64,000 bases of DNA, from NCBI GenBank assembly GCA_021234155.1, contig JAJEKV010000017.1:7539253-7603252 (forward strand), written 5' to 3'. The DNA comes from Isoetes taiwanensis (Eukaryota; Streptophyta; Lycopodiopsida; Isoetales; Isoetaceae). How positions within the stretch are numbered: the first letter of the stretch is position 1; each line of letters opens with the position of its first letter. Below are positions 44,119 to 56,422 of the stretch, piece after piece. A model generated the notes under the pieces. It was not told the origin of the DNA. It saw only the letters and a list, made by a program, of their open reading frames with translations, and made no database searches. A program made the position numbers and the translations under genes.

Positions 44119-45887
44119 AGCAGGAGATCAGCACGTCTCAAGGAGAAACAAATTGTTGCAGAACCGGTTGCAGCACCTGTTGTACCTGTTGTTGAATCTA
44201 GGAGATCAGCACGTCTAATGGAAAAACAAGAGAAGTCTAATGGATCATGTAACCTTGCCTTAATGGCAAAGGTCCAGAATCATGTTGATCCACACACCTT
44301 TCATGAAGCAGCTAGTGATCCGCAGTGGCAGCATGCAATGGAAGAAGAATACTCTCAATTGCTGAAGCAAGGCACATGGGAATTGGTTGAACTTCCAGCT
44401 GATAAGCAAGTTATTGGCTGTAAATGGGTGTTTAAAACCAAATTTCATGCTGATGGGACAGTGTCAAAACACAAAACTAGACTTGTAGCCAAGGGTTTTG
44501 CACAGAAAAAAGGCTTAGATTATGATGAAGTCTTTGCTCCCGTAGCCAGAATGTCCACTATTAGATCAGTTATAGCTCTTGATGCGATGAAAGGTTGGCC
44601 AATGTTTCAAATGGACATTAAATCTGCTTTTTTGAATGGTGATTTGGAGGAAGAGGTCTATATGACTCAACCTCCAGGATTTGTTGTTCAAGGGAAGGAG
44701 CAACTGGTTTGTCATTTGAAGAAAAGCATTTATGGCTTGAAGCAGGCTCCAAGATGTTGGCATGCAAAAATTAATGCTTTCTTTCTTGAGCAGGGGTTCA
44801 GCAGAAGCGCAGCAGACCCCAATCTTTATTACAAATCACATGAAGGCCGAATGTGCATTGTGGTTTTGTATGTTGATGATTTGATCATCACAGGAGATGT
44901 TGATGTGCTGATTTCTACATTGAAGTTGCAGTTATCTTCGTCCTTCGAGATGACTGACCTTGGCCTTATGCATTATTGTTTAGGTGTAGAAGTGTGGCAG
45001 CACTCAGATGGCATCTATCTTTCTCAGCAGAAATATATCAAAGAAATGTTACAAAGTGTATCGTGATGCAAGATTGCAAGGTACTGTGGCAAGTCCTTTT
45101 GATCCATGCACAAGGCTTGAGCTTGATTTCGATGGTGAGGAGTGTGATCCCACACTCTATCGAAGCTTGATAGGGGCGTTGATATATCTCACAGTCACTA
45201 GACCTGATATCTCTTTTGCTGTGGGAGTGCTGAGCAGATTCATGAGCAATCCTAGACAGTCGCACTAGAAGGCTGCTAAAAGACTGCTGGCATATCTGAA
45301 GGGGACTTCACAGGAAGGTCTTTTTTATCAGAGGTTCTCTAATTTCCAGCTGAAAGTCTTTGTTGATGTAGATCATGCTAACTGTCATGATAGCAGGAGG
45401 TCTACAACAGGGATGGTCGCGTTTATAGGGCCTAACGTGCTGACATGGTTGTCCAAAAGACGATCTGATTATCAATCAACACCACGGAGGCGTAATTCAA
45501 AGCACTTCGGTGTTGGGATGCGAGGAATTGATGTGGCTTAAACATTTGTGGACAGATCTGCAGGTACCTCCATCCTCGGCTGTTATATTGTGTGACAACA
45601 CAAGTACCATCCATCTTGCCAAGGATGCTAAGTACCACCCAAAGACAAAACACCTTCACACCCACTTGTGTTTTGTCCGTGAGTAGATCCAAATGGGATC
45701 TTCTCAACTTGTTCATTGCTCCTCATAGGATCAGTTTGCTGATGGCTTTACCAAACTATTAGTTGGATCTAAGTTCGTCAACGTGAAGGAGAGCTTGGGC
45801 ATGAAGAAATTGCAGCTGAAGGGAGAGAAGGATTACCTTAGTTTCAGCTGATTTTCTTCTGCTTAGTCAGCAACATTTAAGGGAGAG
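44119..45887 (+). pseudogene. Copia reverse transcriptase and RNase H (3' half of split element)
   Basis: A duplicated RRSARL.EKQ spacer is followed by the RT: WELVELPADKQVIGCKWVFK, LVAKGFAQKKGLDYDEVFAP, MDIKSAFLNGDLEEEVYM, SIYGLKQAPRCWH and the catalytic LYVDDLI (about 44866). RNase H follows (RSLIGALIYLTVTRPDISFA, KAAKRLLAYLKGTSQEGLFY). Frameshift near 45060, a stop at 45266-45268 (TAG) and further breaks beyond 45420. A polypurine tract AAGGGAGAG precedes the 3' LTR. Confidence 0.93.
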
Positions 45888-46208
45888 TGTTGGAATATAA
45901 ATATGCTGACTAAGCGTAATGTCTTTGAAACAAAGAAGGTTTAGCACTTAGCACCGCAGTCTTGAAAGGTGCTTGAAATGTACGAAAAGCAGACACTTTG
46001 TCGATCGAAAGCAACCAAACCCTAAATCGATTGTCGTAATTAGTGGGCGGTGGTTAAACGGTAGACTACTATTCTTAATCTCACCGGTTGTATATATTGA
46101 GTGTACGTTATGTACTATGCAATGCTCAGAAGTAGAGATTGTATTTCCTATTGCTTTTCTCAATAGAGTTGTTCTTGTCTTCTATTCTATCTTGCACTAG
46201 TTCTATCA
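45888..46208 (+). repeat. 3' LTR of the split Copia (321 bp)
   Basis: Starts TGTTGGAATATAAATATGCT and ends CTAGTTCTATCA, so TG..CA. It matches the 349-bp LTR at 60901-61249 read on the opposite strand, but lacks about 30 bp near its 3' end and has many base differences in its first half. Followed by CCCCT (46209-46213), the partner of AGGGG at 61250-61254. Confidence 0.93.
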
Positions 46209-46213
46209 CCCCT

Positions 46214-47330
46214 CCCCCAATTTCCCCTTTCTTAAAAATACTAAGAAGTGTAAAAAACAGCTTGATCTTATAAGAAAGCCAAATCCAACTAACTGGCGGT
46301 GCTATATTGTGTTTGCTCGGAATAAGATTTATAACTTGCAAAAGATACCTAATGTTTTAAGCTTGAACTCCAAGCCATGACCTAATATACTTGATTCTGC
46401 ATAAGGCCATGAAGAATCATGTCGAGGTTATGATAAGTCCTGAGGCTAGAAGAATGGTAGGTGCAATAAAGTCGTATGTTAGAAAGAAAATCTACATGAT
46501 AGAGTGATACTTGTTGCGGGTTCAGAGGAGAACAATTCTCAAACTCACCTATCAATTGCTAGTTGGATCTACACATAATATTTGAATCGTCACGCCAATA
46601 ATGATCTCTTTCCCTTCAATCCATCTTTTTTGAGTTACAATAGCAACCTATGCAGATCTAATACCAAGCTACCTTCCACATGCCTCAGCTTTGCGTGAAG
46701 CGCGACCTAGCACAGAATGTTATGTCCAACTGCCAACAAAAGAGTTATTAGGTATTCTGCCACTTCTTACTTTGAAACATTAGACTGGCAATTTGGTAAC
46801 CATCCTTTTCAGTGTTGTAGATCGATGATTTGAGAGAAGATCCATAAGAAGACCTTCATATGCGACCACCTTCCCTCGAAACAAGCGGGTTGATGCTAAA
46901 TGTAAGGAACTTAAATGCTGGTTGAGGCTGGTAGTTGATTCCAATTTTAGGTTACATATGATCAAACAGTGCAGAGCTTTTCTGAAAGGAAAGAAGACAT
47001 AGTACATTGCGAAACATCAACAGGGAATGTTCTACCTCCGTCATCGTCAACCCCAAGCATTTTGGAAAAGACTACTACAAAAACCTATGCAATCTACGAA
47101 AATCATCTCTTTAGGACATACCTGCTCAGCTTTATGATCCTATCGGGGTTTGAAATAAGGTACCAACATAGGCAGATCCAACATGGGTAACGGATGCAGA
47201 TGTCGCTAAAAGCTTGCAATGTCCTGCAAAATGCAAGGCTACAGACCTAGGTGGCATACAAGGCAGAACTGTTAAAGTGGGCCAAGGCCATAAATTATCC
47301 TCATCTTGACTAGTCTGTTCAATAGGGCAC
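46214..47330. other. no gene recognised
   Basis: Short frames only. Lies inside the inverted segment. Confidence 0.3.
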
Positions 47331-48140
47331 TTCAAGAAAGCTTCTCCCTGCTATGAACCGCCAACAGAGTGGTGGGCAATTGATCCTCACTGCCCTGCCA
47401 ACTACCACACAATCATGGCCATTTCGTTGTTGGAAAAACTGTTGGCCAGTATTTTTGAGTAGCAATTGACGGCATAGGCAGAGGGCACAAAGGTATGTGC
47501 CATGATACAGACAGGGTTCAGGCCTAGACACCCATTATAGATCATATTTCACGTTGCGGGCCTTGATAGAGGACAACAGAAATAAACGATAAGACCTTTA
47601 TTGCTTCTTTGTAGATTTTGCAAAGGCTTTTGACATACATAGGGAGAAGATGTGGGCATGATTAAAGTCGTTATGAGTCCTTTAGGAGTAATAAAATGCA
47701 GTATACAGACTATACAAGACATGCTCAGCTCGAATGCTGCCATCAGGCCAGCTTGTCAACAGTAGTGTTGGGGTCCACCAAGGGTGCCTAATCCCTCCCA
47801 CGCTAATTGAACTATATATTGATCAGCTGGAGAATTGGCTTGCTCACATGGAGGTGGGGGGCTTACCTAGTTCAGCATATCATCCGGCAACTGATATTCA
47901 CAGATGATGTGGATCCCTTAGCTTACACTTCATATGCAACATCTAGGTGCACTGAGTGCTTTCCACCAGGATATTAAAATGCGCATCAATTTGGCTAAGA
48001 CCAAGGTGCTCCTCATATTGCTTTTGCGGCAACAACAACAACAAAGGCAACTTTGTTTTAGTTATCAAAGTCAAAATATGGAAGTATTGCAGGCATATAA
48101 GTACCTGTAGTGCCATCTGCTGGGATAGTTGTATCTGACA
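47331..48140 (+). pseudogene. decayed non-LTR reverse transcriptase (different from the L1-type LINEs)
   Basis: Recognisable RT motifs in shifting plus-strand frames: FFVDFAKAFDIHREKMW (about 47605-47655), QLVNSSVGVHQGCLIPPT (about 47750-47805), LYIDQLENWLAHME, FTDDVDPLAYTS (about 47895; FTDD in place of FADD) and NLAKTKVLL (about 47992). The motif wording is unlike the L1 ORF2 elements elsewhere in the window and closer to RTE/Jockey-like plant elements. Many stops; long dead. Confidence 0.65.
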
Positions 48141-49831
48141 GAGGGTGGCAGCAATGCAGAACAACTTTTATAGAGCAAAGCTTTACATTTTATCCCACAA
48201 GTCATACATATTTTTCGAGCCAGCTATTCGATATGGAGTGGGAGTATGGGGGCTGATGTGATATCACTTGCCACTTACTTAGGGCAGGTTCAAAAAGCCT
48301 TTCTAAATCGAGCACTTGGTATTAAATCCATTGACCCATATCAAATTCTTCTTTCATGGATGTGTTCTTACCTCTTCAAAATGTGGTCAATATGGGAGAC
48401 ATTTGCCTTTCAAACCTCGATACACAATGGCTATGGGTCCACAATGCCTTCAAGCATACTGTAAGGAGAAACACATCATTTGGTTCTCCAGTTGGAATGT
48501 GCAAGAACATAGGTACATATAGGTAAACAACAATGAGGACCATAATTACCTGAAATGATATCTAGACGCATGCTTCCTACATAAGCTTTGAGATGTTAGG
48601 GCTTTAGAACTGGTGAAAACAACACAATACAAAACCCAAATATTCTCATGCTTGCCTTGGTCCGCAAGGGTACCCGTTAGCACATTTTCCCATGAAGAAG
48701 CGCAGAATATTGCGTACATTTGCATATGAGCACACCGCCTCAGAATTGAGACATGCAAATGGGCCCTAGAATAACAAGGAGACATGATCTACCAATGTTA
48801 TCAATTGAGAATTATTTGAAGACGAGTGCCGCACTGTTCAAAACTGCCTAGCTTTTAGACCTATAAGGGCATGCTATGTCGTGTTGGTTACGCCTAACCA
48901 ACTGCTACATGTGATGTTGGAGGACTTTAGTGGAGGTAATTGACATGTTAACTCAGTTCTGTCCATTGTCACTACCATAAGATGTACAAATGTATAGCTT
49001 ATCAACAGGCCTATTACTGCTAAGAATTTTCTCTCAAAAATCCTGGAGTTTTTTGGGTTGCCCCTAGGGGGGCAAACCCTCGCTCATGTGGGTTTCCAGC
49101 ATATTCTAAGCATATGCTGGAATATGCTTAGGATATGCTGAAAACTACTCCAAATCTAGTGTTGCCTGTAAACTGGCGGTCGTCAGTGTTGCTAGGCAGC
49201 CGGTGTGGAAACTGGCTAGCTGGCTCCATATCCGAGCCCAGCTATGGAGATCGATGCATGCGGTCACCTGTGTCATGGCTTAGATTGTGGCAATTCTTGG
49301 CTAGATATACAGTTAAGAGGGTTCTTGGCCGGGAACAGAGTTTAGTCAAGGTTTATGCGTCTTTCACCTTGTTTTATTTAGCCAGAGCGTTTTATTATGA
49401 GGTCCTATTCGATCGAAGCATGAGGTTACGTGGTTGCTCATTAAATATTGTGTCTAGTCATTGGGCAATGCTGCTTATGGCGTCTACATTCCATTTTACA
49501 TCATAGTCTCAATTTGCGAACCTTAGGGTTGATTTTTCAATACCAGAGTGCGACCTTGCAAAGTTTGGGGCTTTGTTTCATGCATCTTCTCTGCTTCGAT
49601 CTCGATGAAGAAGAGTATAAGCAATTTTGCAAGGTGTCGATCAATGCTTTCACCATATTTTTGCCCGTTCTTTTCTAAGAAGTTCACACGAAGTTTGAAA
49701 GACAAGCTTCTAATCATTAGGGCAAGACATTACCAAATTTTCCTCTTGTATTCAGACGAAAGCACCAAGCAGATTTCGGCTCGCTCATGTTGTTAAGATT
49801 GCTTATTTAAATATTTGAACAAAAGCTTTTA
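48141..49831. other. no gene; 43-bp inverted repeat
   Basis: CAGCATATTCTAAGCATATG and its near-perfect inverse (ATATGCTTAGGATATGCTG) form a palindrome-like stretch at 49098-49140. Otherwise nothing recognised. Confidence 0.4.
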
Positions 49832-51376
49832 TTAATCTAAAATCCTTTTCTTGCCATCTGGGCATAAAATGCTCGACTCAAATGCTTCTATGTCCTCTTC
49901 CTTTGCTCCAGCTCCAATTGCATCTAACAGACACCACATGTCAAGGTCCTTTTCAGCAATGGCCAAACGAAGTGTTTTCTTGTCCGCTCCACTCAAACTT
50001 AGTACTGCTTTATTTGCAAGGACAGAGTACATCTTGAAGCCTCCAAACATGTACATAGCTATATCTCTGTCTACTGCTACAACTCTATCATAGTTCGCAG
50101 CCAAGCGAATATGGTTGCCAGCCATGAATAGAGCTTTAAGCTTTAAAACCTCTTCTGCTCCAGATGGACTATATTTGTTGTGAAACACAACTACTTCCCC
50201 CTTGTAAGGGTAGCCCATATAATGTGCAATACTGGCATCCCGACCTAGGGTCACTCTTTCATGCCTTGCACAGAAGTTATCAATAAACAACTCCTACACA
50301 TAAGCAACATCAGGATCGAAGTATGGAAATAAAACTAAAACCAGATAAATACCTTTCTCTTGTCACGTTCGAGAACTGATGGTATGGTTATCGAGAAATA
50401 TGACTTCGATAGCTCAGGTTCTATGAACTCGAAAGCGGTGTTTGAAGAGCTGGGAGCTTCAAATGGGACATCTTTCACTGCCTCATACCCAGCTTCAACT
50501 TGCTGCATGACTATGTCAAATGCATCCTCTGGAGGGATTAATGATCCATCATAAGTAACAGCCTCCATCATTTGTCTGGGAACATATGACTGGAAGTCTA
50601 TAAGTCCTCCATGGCCTACAACATGGGCATATACCTATCTTAGTATCTCGTCCTCTCTCATCCCGGTCACTTGAGCTATATCAGGTAGCAATGAGTATTG
50701 TTTCCCACCTATGTGGATGGGATGTGCTTCTGATAACCCCCCAAGTAGACAGTTTATTTGCATTCAACTCCCCTTCCAATACCTCCTCACTGTCTTCCTT
50801 AGGATCTATCTGCTCCTCCTCGGGATCTATCTGCTCCTCTACTGGCAAGGCATGACGTTCTATTTGGGTGACCTGCACACTTGAAGAAGACTCTGCAACT
50901 TGGCTTGTCTTACTGTAAATCATGTATATGTTTAACATGATATCTAGGCCATCAAAACTTTCTTTGCCTTCTTGCCTGCACAGTTCTGCATGTAGCCTCT
51001 TTAGGGATCTTCTAATCTTGTCTTGATCTGTCTTCAGAAACATCTTAAGCAAAGCAGGCAATCCAGTAACAGGACACGGAATCGCATCAAATCCAGCTCT
51101 AGCCATGAAGCTATCAACAATGCTCCCATATGCATCTTTAGACATGTTACACTCCGTCATGAAGTCTATTGTCAAACAAAAGTTATTGTAAATAGTAGTT
51201 GCATCAACTAGCTCTTCTATCTCCTCTTGAAACTCTTCTGGATGCTTCTGATGAAAAGCCTGTTTTTTTCCAACTATAGTGTCATACCATGTGCCAAACA
51301 ACTCCCAAGCCTTATCTGCTCTGCTCTTTGCCATTCTAATTGCACAGCGCCTCAGTTTCTGATAGTTTGGAGTCAT
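49832..51376 (-). pseudogene. uncharacterised gene, probably lightly damaged
   Basis: Minus-strand coding in three stretches. 51376 to about 50755: MTPNYQKLRRCAIRMAKSRA, later AYGSIVDSFMARAGFDAIPC and an acidic repeat EEQIDPEEEQIDPKED. After a frame change near 50755: GGKQYSLLPDIAQVTGMRED, then an in-frame TAG at 50635-50637, then GHGGLIDFQSYVPRQMMEAV down to 50353. A 59-bp GT..AG intron (50294-50352, phase 0) leads to the last exon 49832-50293: ELFIDNFCARHERVTLGRD, GGFKMYSVLANKAVLSLSG. The long coherent frames show a real protein-coding history, but I recognise no domain. The single stop and single frame slip could be mutation or sequence error. Confidence 0.55.
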
Positions 51377-51443
51377 GTGCCTTAGTATCGGCTAGATATG
51401 CAAGAGCGAAGAACACCTATAATTGCCGCAACAAGTAATAATC

Positions 51444-51743
51444 GCACCGTGGCCACGGTGCGAATATGCCACTTTCATATTTTATGATACACATTTTTGC
51501 ACTGTGGCCACAGTGCGAAAACAACAGTTTCTTATTCTATGACATACACAATTTCGCACTGTAACTACGATGCAAAACAACACTTTCATATTTTATGCTA
51601 GACACTCATTCCCACCGTGGCTACGGTGCGAAAATGACACTTTTATATTTTATGTTCTATACGGATTCACACCGTGGCTATGGTGGGAAAGCACCACTTT
51701 CTTTTGTTGTGAACTACACTTATTTGCACCGCGGCGACGCCAC
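51444..51743. repeat. array of six 18-bp palindromes, 55-57-bp period
   Basis: Core copies at 51444-51461, 51499-51516, 51556-51573, 51612-51629, 51669-51686 and 51726-51743. The first is the perfect palindrome GCACCGTGGCCACGGTGC; the second, GCACTGTGGCCACAGTGC, is also perfect through compensating changes. The others are degenerate. Between cores lies GAAAAC..ACTTTCATATTTTATG. The array starts 68 bp upstream of the ATG of the minus-strand gene at 51376. It may be a regulatory array or a satellite seed. Confidence 0.85.
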
Positions 51744-54700
51744 GAAAATCAGACCTTAATGACATTCAAGATACTAAGGGATTTGAACTCAATATACCCA
51801 AGTATCTTTTATATATTATCAAATATAGATAGAAGTATTGGTGGTAAACAATCTTTTGTCTTTTGTAGATCTTCTCGTCTTTTTCCAACTTTTACACCAT
51901 TTAATAAAAAATAAAAAACATTCAGATCACATTTTGCCTCCAACATGTGCAATTTTTTTTCATCCTCCTCAATGGTTAAGATCAGAGGGCTTAAAAAAAG
52001 GGCCTATTTTAATTCAAAAAGATCCAAGGGCTTATAATGAAAGCCCTTTTCTCATGAAAAAACAAAACGTCAACCATTTCTAGAATTTCGGAAAGGCCTT
52101 GGTAGAGCCAAGGCAAGGGCGGCAAGGCTAGGTTCTCCTGTCGTCTACAAATTATGGGCAGCAAGATGCTCATTTAGTGTGCTTGCGTCTGGGTGGCCAC
52201 ATTACATTGCTAGATTGGTTGAATCCAAAGGCCGAGCACATTTTCTAGAGCTAAGCATGGTTAGAGTTATGGCTAGACAGCCTATCTAGCCTGTCGTGCC
52301 TATCCAGAGATCCAGTTCCATGCTTTGTTTCAACAAAGGCACTCTATTACAAACTCTATTGGATTTAAAGTTTTTGGGATGAGGAAAATAGGTCCTGGGA
52401 TGAAATGCCCAGAACTCCTAAGCTCTACAGGGGCAAAAATTTTAGTACAGAATCAGAGTTCCAATTCAGCTCCACACCGTCAGACTCAGGCCACTTTGCT
52501 CCAACCTCTGCTCCCTTGAGATGAGCTCTTCTTCAAAGGTAAAATCTTGCCCTTCCAGGCCTCTCCAAATTTCCCCTCCGGACCTCTCCTTGGCAGCTAA
52601 CTTCTTCCCGATTCCAGTGGTTCCTCCAATCTGTAAGCTCCTTTGGCAAAGACTGAGGATCCTTCCTTCTCTGCTTCTCCTAAATCTCCTAGATTTGAAG
52701 TCATTATACATGGAATCTGTCGTTTTGTGAAGAATAATAACCATGTGGAAAAAAAGCCTCAAAGGGTTTAAGGATGATAGAGTGTATGTTGGTATGGAAG
52801 GGAAGTTTTCAAAAAAAAATGACCTAAAAAGCACAAAGCAAGTCCAGAGGTTTATCTCCTATGAGGTTGTTTAGAAAGGGGTCGATTCTTGCATTAAAAC
52901 ATCATCTCAAGCTTGAGTTCAACTTCGGGTTTAAGTTCGTGTTCAGTTCGAGTTCAGGGTCAATGTTTTCAAAAAGCTCAAAAAGCAACCCCATACTCCA
53001 TAAACATTCATTTGGTTCTTCCGCTTCATTGCACCTTTTCCTTCTTCAGCTTCTTCTTCATCCTCTTCGACTCCGGTTCATCATCATGGATTCGTGTCTT
53101 CTTCGTCAAATATGAATCACAAAGTTTAATCCGAGGCCGAGCTCATTTCAAATTCCTAGGCCTCAAACTAAGGTTCAAGCTCTTGGGGTCCAAATCAGAA
53201 CCAAAATCGGGCTCGGATCAGGAGAATCAAAAAAGAGGGATCTAGTCCACTTCTGCCGCAGAATCAAGCGGTTGGTTTGCGCAACTTTGAATCCCAGAGT
53301 CCGCCAATCTTCCCATGGTTTGCATTACAAGTCACTAAGAACAAACTGTGATGATATTAGGCGAAAGACATTTCTTCCTTATAAACGGGGTTTTAATACC
53401 GTCTTCCTCGGACTGCTGAACATAAAATCCGAGGTCGGTTTAGGCGCTGCACCTTCTATCGGGCTTGGTAAGTCGGGGGTGCCAAAGGTTAAAATTGGGG
53501 GTTTCCATGATAAAAGACCTAATCTCTTCAAAGCAAGACTGTTGGGCGTGATGATACTTTCGGTTTGGGACTGCTCCATCATAAGAGGTATTTTTAATCA
53601 TTATTTCCACATTTTGCTCCAACAGGGGGTTTTAATCTAGTCGCAGTATAGTCAGCCAGCCTTGCCAAGATTGAAGGTTGGAATTGGAGGCTTCCATCGC
53701 GAAAGACCTAATCTTTGCCCATTGCTATGCATGTTCTTGTTTACATACGCTTGTATTGTATTTAGGGCCTCATAGTGCATTATTTACATTCAAAGCAAAG
53801 ACTTTGTTAGGCGTCAAGATTTGAAGATGGCACCTTACGCTAGATATTGATAATTTGCTTTCGGTTTGGGACTGCTCCGTCATAAGAGGTATTTTTAAGC
53901 ACTATATTCACATTCAGCTCCAACCCTGGTTTTAGTGCGAGCGGTATGGTCTGCGAATATTGTGTACAAAATAGATGGAGAATTATTGCCCAATTATTTT
54001 TGTTTTACCATATTGTGGTTAATCTATTGCTCAATTTCAGGCCTGCCAGTCTTTATTTTGGTTTGGAGGAAATGGATTGTTAAAGCAAGGTGTTGAAAGA
54101 GGATCATGGATATAATTCACATTGCATTCAAGGATTTTGTGCACATTGATTAATTGCACATATATTTCACACGTTCGCTTGTTGTACTTCATATCCATTG
54201 TGCTTTTAGCCATCATAGGTCAGTTGACATTCCTCAGAAGGTATTTCCTTTATTTATAATGCTAGATATTTATAATAGAACTCCATAAAGGTGCTTATCT
54301 TCAAACATTGTTGCTATCATTACATTTCAATAATTTGCATCTTTTCCTTTGGATCTAAACCCGCATCTCCTATGCTGCTTTGTCCTCTTGTACGTGTGCT
54401 ACCTCAATGTGACATGCATATTTTAAAGTATATATCTTGCATTTTTCTCAATTGCCCACATCTAACATGACAAATAAACAAGCTAATGGCCTCTACTTTA
54501 ATGGTAGTTATGTGTTAGGGCAAGATAATATACTTGTAGCTTTGTGGGCCAAAATTTAGAGCTAGAAGCAACATGCATCATCAGTTAGGTTACTCCAGGT
54601 TTGATTCCCGAGAGATCTTTACTGCTTATATGATATTTGTAAATGTGTATAAGAGGTGCTTGTATCATATTGTAAATGTGTTGAAGAGGTCCTAGGATAC

Positions 54701-54900
54701 AAACCATGTTGTGTGCATGTTCAAAAAGATATGCCAACAACTTGGTCTATAACAAGTAACCAAGACCCAATTTTTTTTAAAATAAATACAATTCATTACA
54801 TTCGAACCCTTCGGCTTGTTGAAGGCCCCGAAAAGGCCAAAATGTTTTTTAGGTATAACACAAACCATTACATTCCACACTTAAAAATAAAATTCCCCCT
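51744..54900. other. no gene; diverged duplicated segments near 53.5-53.95 kb
   Basis: TTTCGGTTTGGGACTGCTCC occurs near 53559 and 53864, each followed by GTCATAAGAGGTATTTTTAA or a close variant. AAAGACCTAATCT occurs near 53513 and 53701. This implies partial, unequal duplications. Frames between 52325 and 53640 show no known domain. Confidence 0.4.
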
Positions 54901-54927
54901 TAAACCCCCTTTGGTTTGGGTGCATAT

Positions 54928-55948
54928 TCACACGGGGGGTGACGTAGGGCAGCGAGAGCTGTTGGATAAGCATATATGCCCTTTATTCCTCGATCTAGAC
55001 CATACATAGAGATCCTCATTTGTGGGGTATGCATGTACAAGTTCTATGACTTCAGAATGCGTCCCGTCTGCATCATCTTGTTCCACAGGAATCCAACTCC
55101 ACTTAGTTCCTTGACTCGCCTCCATCTTCTGTATCTGAATGTGATGTACAGAGTTTGTTTTCGAATGCAGTTGCTAATTCGTATGCTCTCCTTCTTTATG
55201 CTGCATTCGACATTCTCGACAGACTTTTGCAATCACTGAACCAACCTTCATAAAAAATCTTATCCAAAAATAGCTCAGAAGCATTCACCGTATACATCTT
55301 GGAAGTCTTCTTCACAACCTCAACATCCTTAAATAATGCAATGAAGATATTTATAGCTACATTTACCTTAACATGCCCACAAACTCCATCCTTTTCTCTC
55401 AATGCAGTCGATATTTCTTGGGTCAGCTTCGTTTTTGCCAATAAAACTCTTTCGAGGATAGTATTCATAGCGCCAAAACCACACCCCATTCTTTATGAGC
55501 TGCACCGATGTCTGACCTTTAAATAGGAGAGAACTGATATCGTAATGAAAGGAATGGAACACGCTCGTTATGCGCCAAGTCCTGCACATTGAAAATATAA
55601 AGCCCTGACAGCTGAAAAGAAATAGCAATTAGAAAACTAAGAATTACAGTGAAGAAAGGGAAAACAGTAAATGTACCCATAATTCACCTACAGCTCAGGA
55701 AAAGTTCGGCGAGATCTAATCTTCTCTTTTGCCATATCCGATGGTGTGTATACATGTTTGACCTGGACATAGATTTCGTTTTTAGATTCAAAACTGACGA
55801 CTATAGCGCTCCAATGCACAGGAACATCATTCTTTCTACTTCCTTTGACCCGAAAATCACCCCGAGCAGCAGGCTGGATGGTAATGAAGCTATCAATGAA
55901 GACATTGAAACATCCCCAATCGTTTTCAATTGTTATTGAACTGGTCAC
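54928..55948 (-). CDS. hypothetical multi-exon gene or relic
   Basis: Minus-strand pieces: 55688-55948 (MTSSITIENDWGCFNVFIDS, IVVSFESKNEIYVQVKHVYT), 55196-55628 (ERVLLAKTKLTQEISTALRE, VNVAINIFIALFKDVEVVKK, in a frame that changes near 55490) and 54928-55125 (WSWIPVEQDDADGTHSEVIE). The composition looks coding and all three are on one strand. The exon joins could not be proved and no family is recognised. Could be a decayed gene. Confidence 0.3.
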
Positions 55949-56412
55949 ATCTGAAACAAAAAAGAGAAGAGGTTAGAAAAACATCAAATGATAAAATGAT
56001 CAAGCAAGGCTATGAAGAATACCCAGACCTTGAGCTTGGGTGAGATCTTGAATGTACTAAGAGAAAGCGAGATAGGGAGACACAATTTTTATACATGAGG
56101 AACATACAAATATTCATGGTAAATCGTCGGGCGGGACGAGTTGCAATTATTCCCTCCCCCTCCCCCCAACCCACCAAACCTGAAACTCAATAAGGTTCGG
56201 ACTTGCTTAACCCCTGCGGATGGTCGACACTGGACACGGTTCCCTGTGTCGGGCTTAAAAAGCCTGTACATGCGGGATTAGGTATTGGCTCGATGTTTTC
56301 CACGCTGGCATCGAGTTTGGCCCCTTTCTGATCCCAGGAAACCTCTAATGAGTTCACGCCTTAACCTAAGAAAATTTGCATGGTTGCAACATGGTGCAAA
56401 TTTGGGAACTTC
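55949..56412. other. no gene recognised
   Basis: Spacer to the LINE target duplication; contains a short C-run (about 56150-56170). Confidence 0.3.
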
Positions 56413-56422
56413 TATACAGTTG
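56413..56422. repeat. target-site duplication of the split LINE, right copy
   Basis: TATACAGTTG, the reverse complement of CAACTGTATA at 41835-41844, directly next to the T run that is the LINE's poly(A) tail. Confidence 0.8.

Noticed and set aside
51444-51743. CRISPR array
   Set aside because: Regular spacing suggests it, but repeats are palindromic and degenerate, the intervals are themselves repeated, and the host is a eukaryote.
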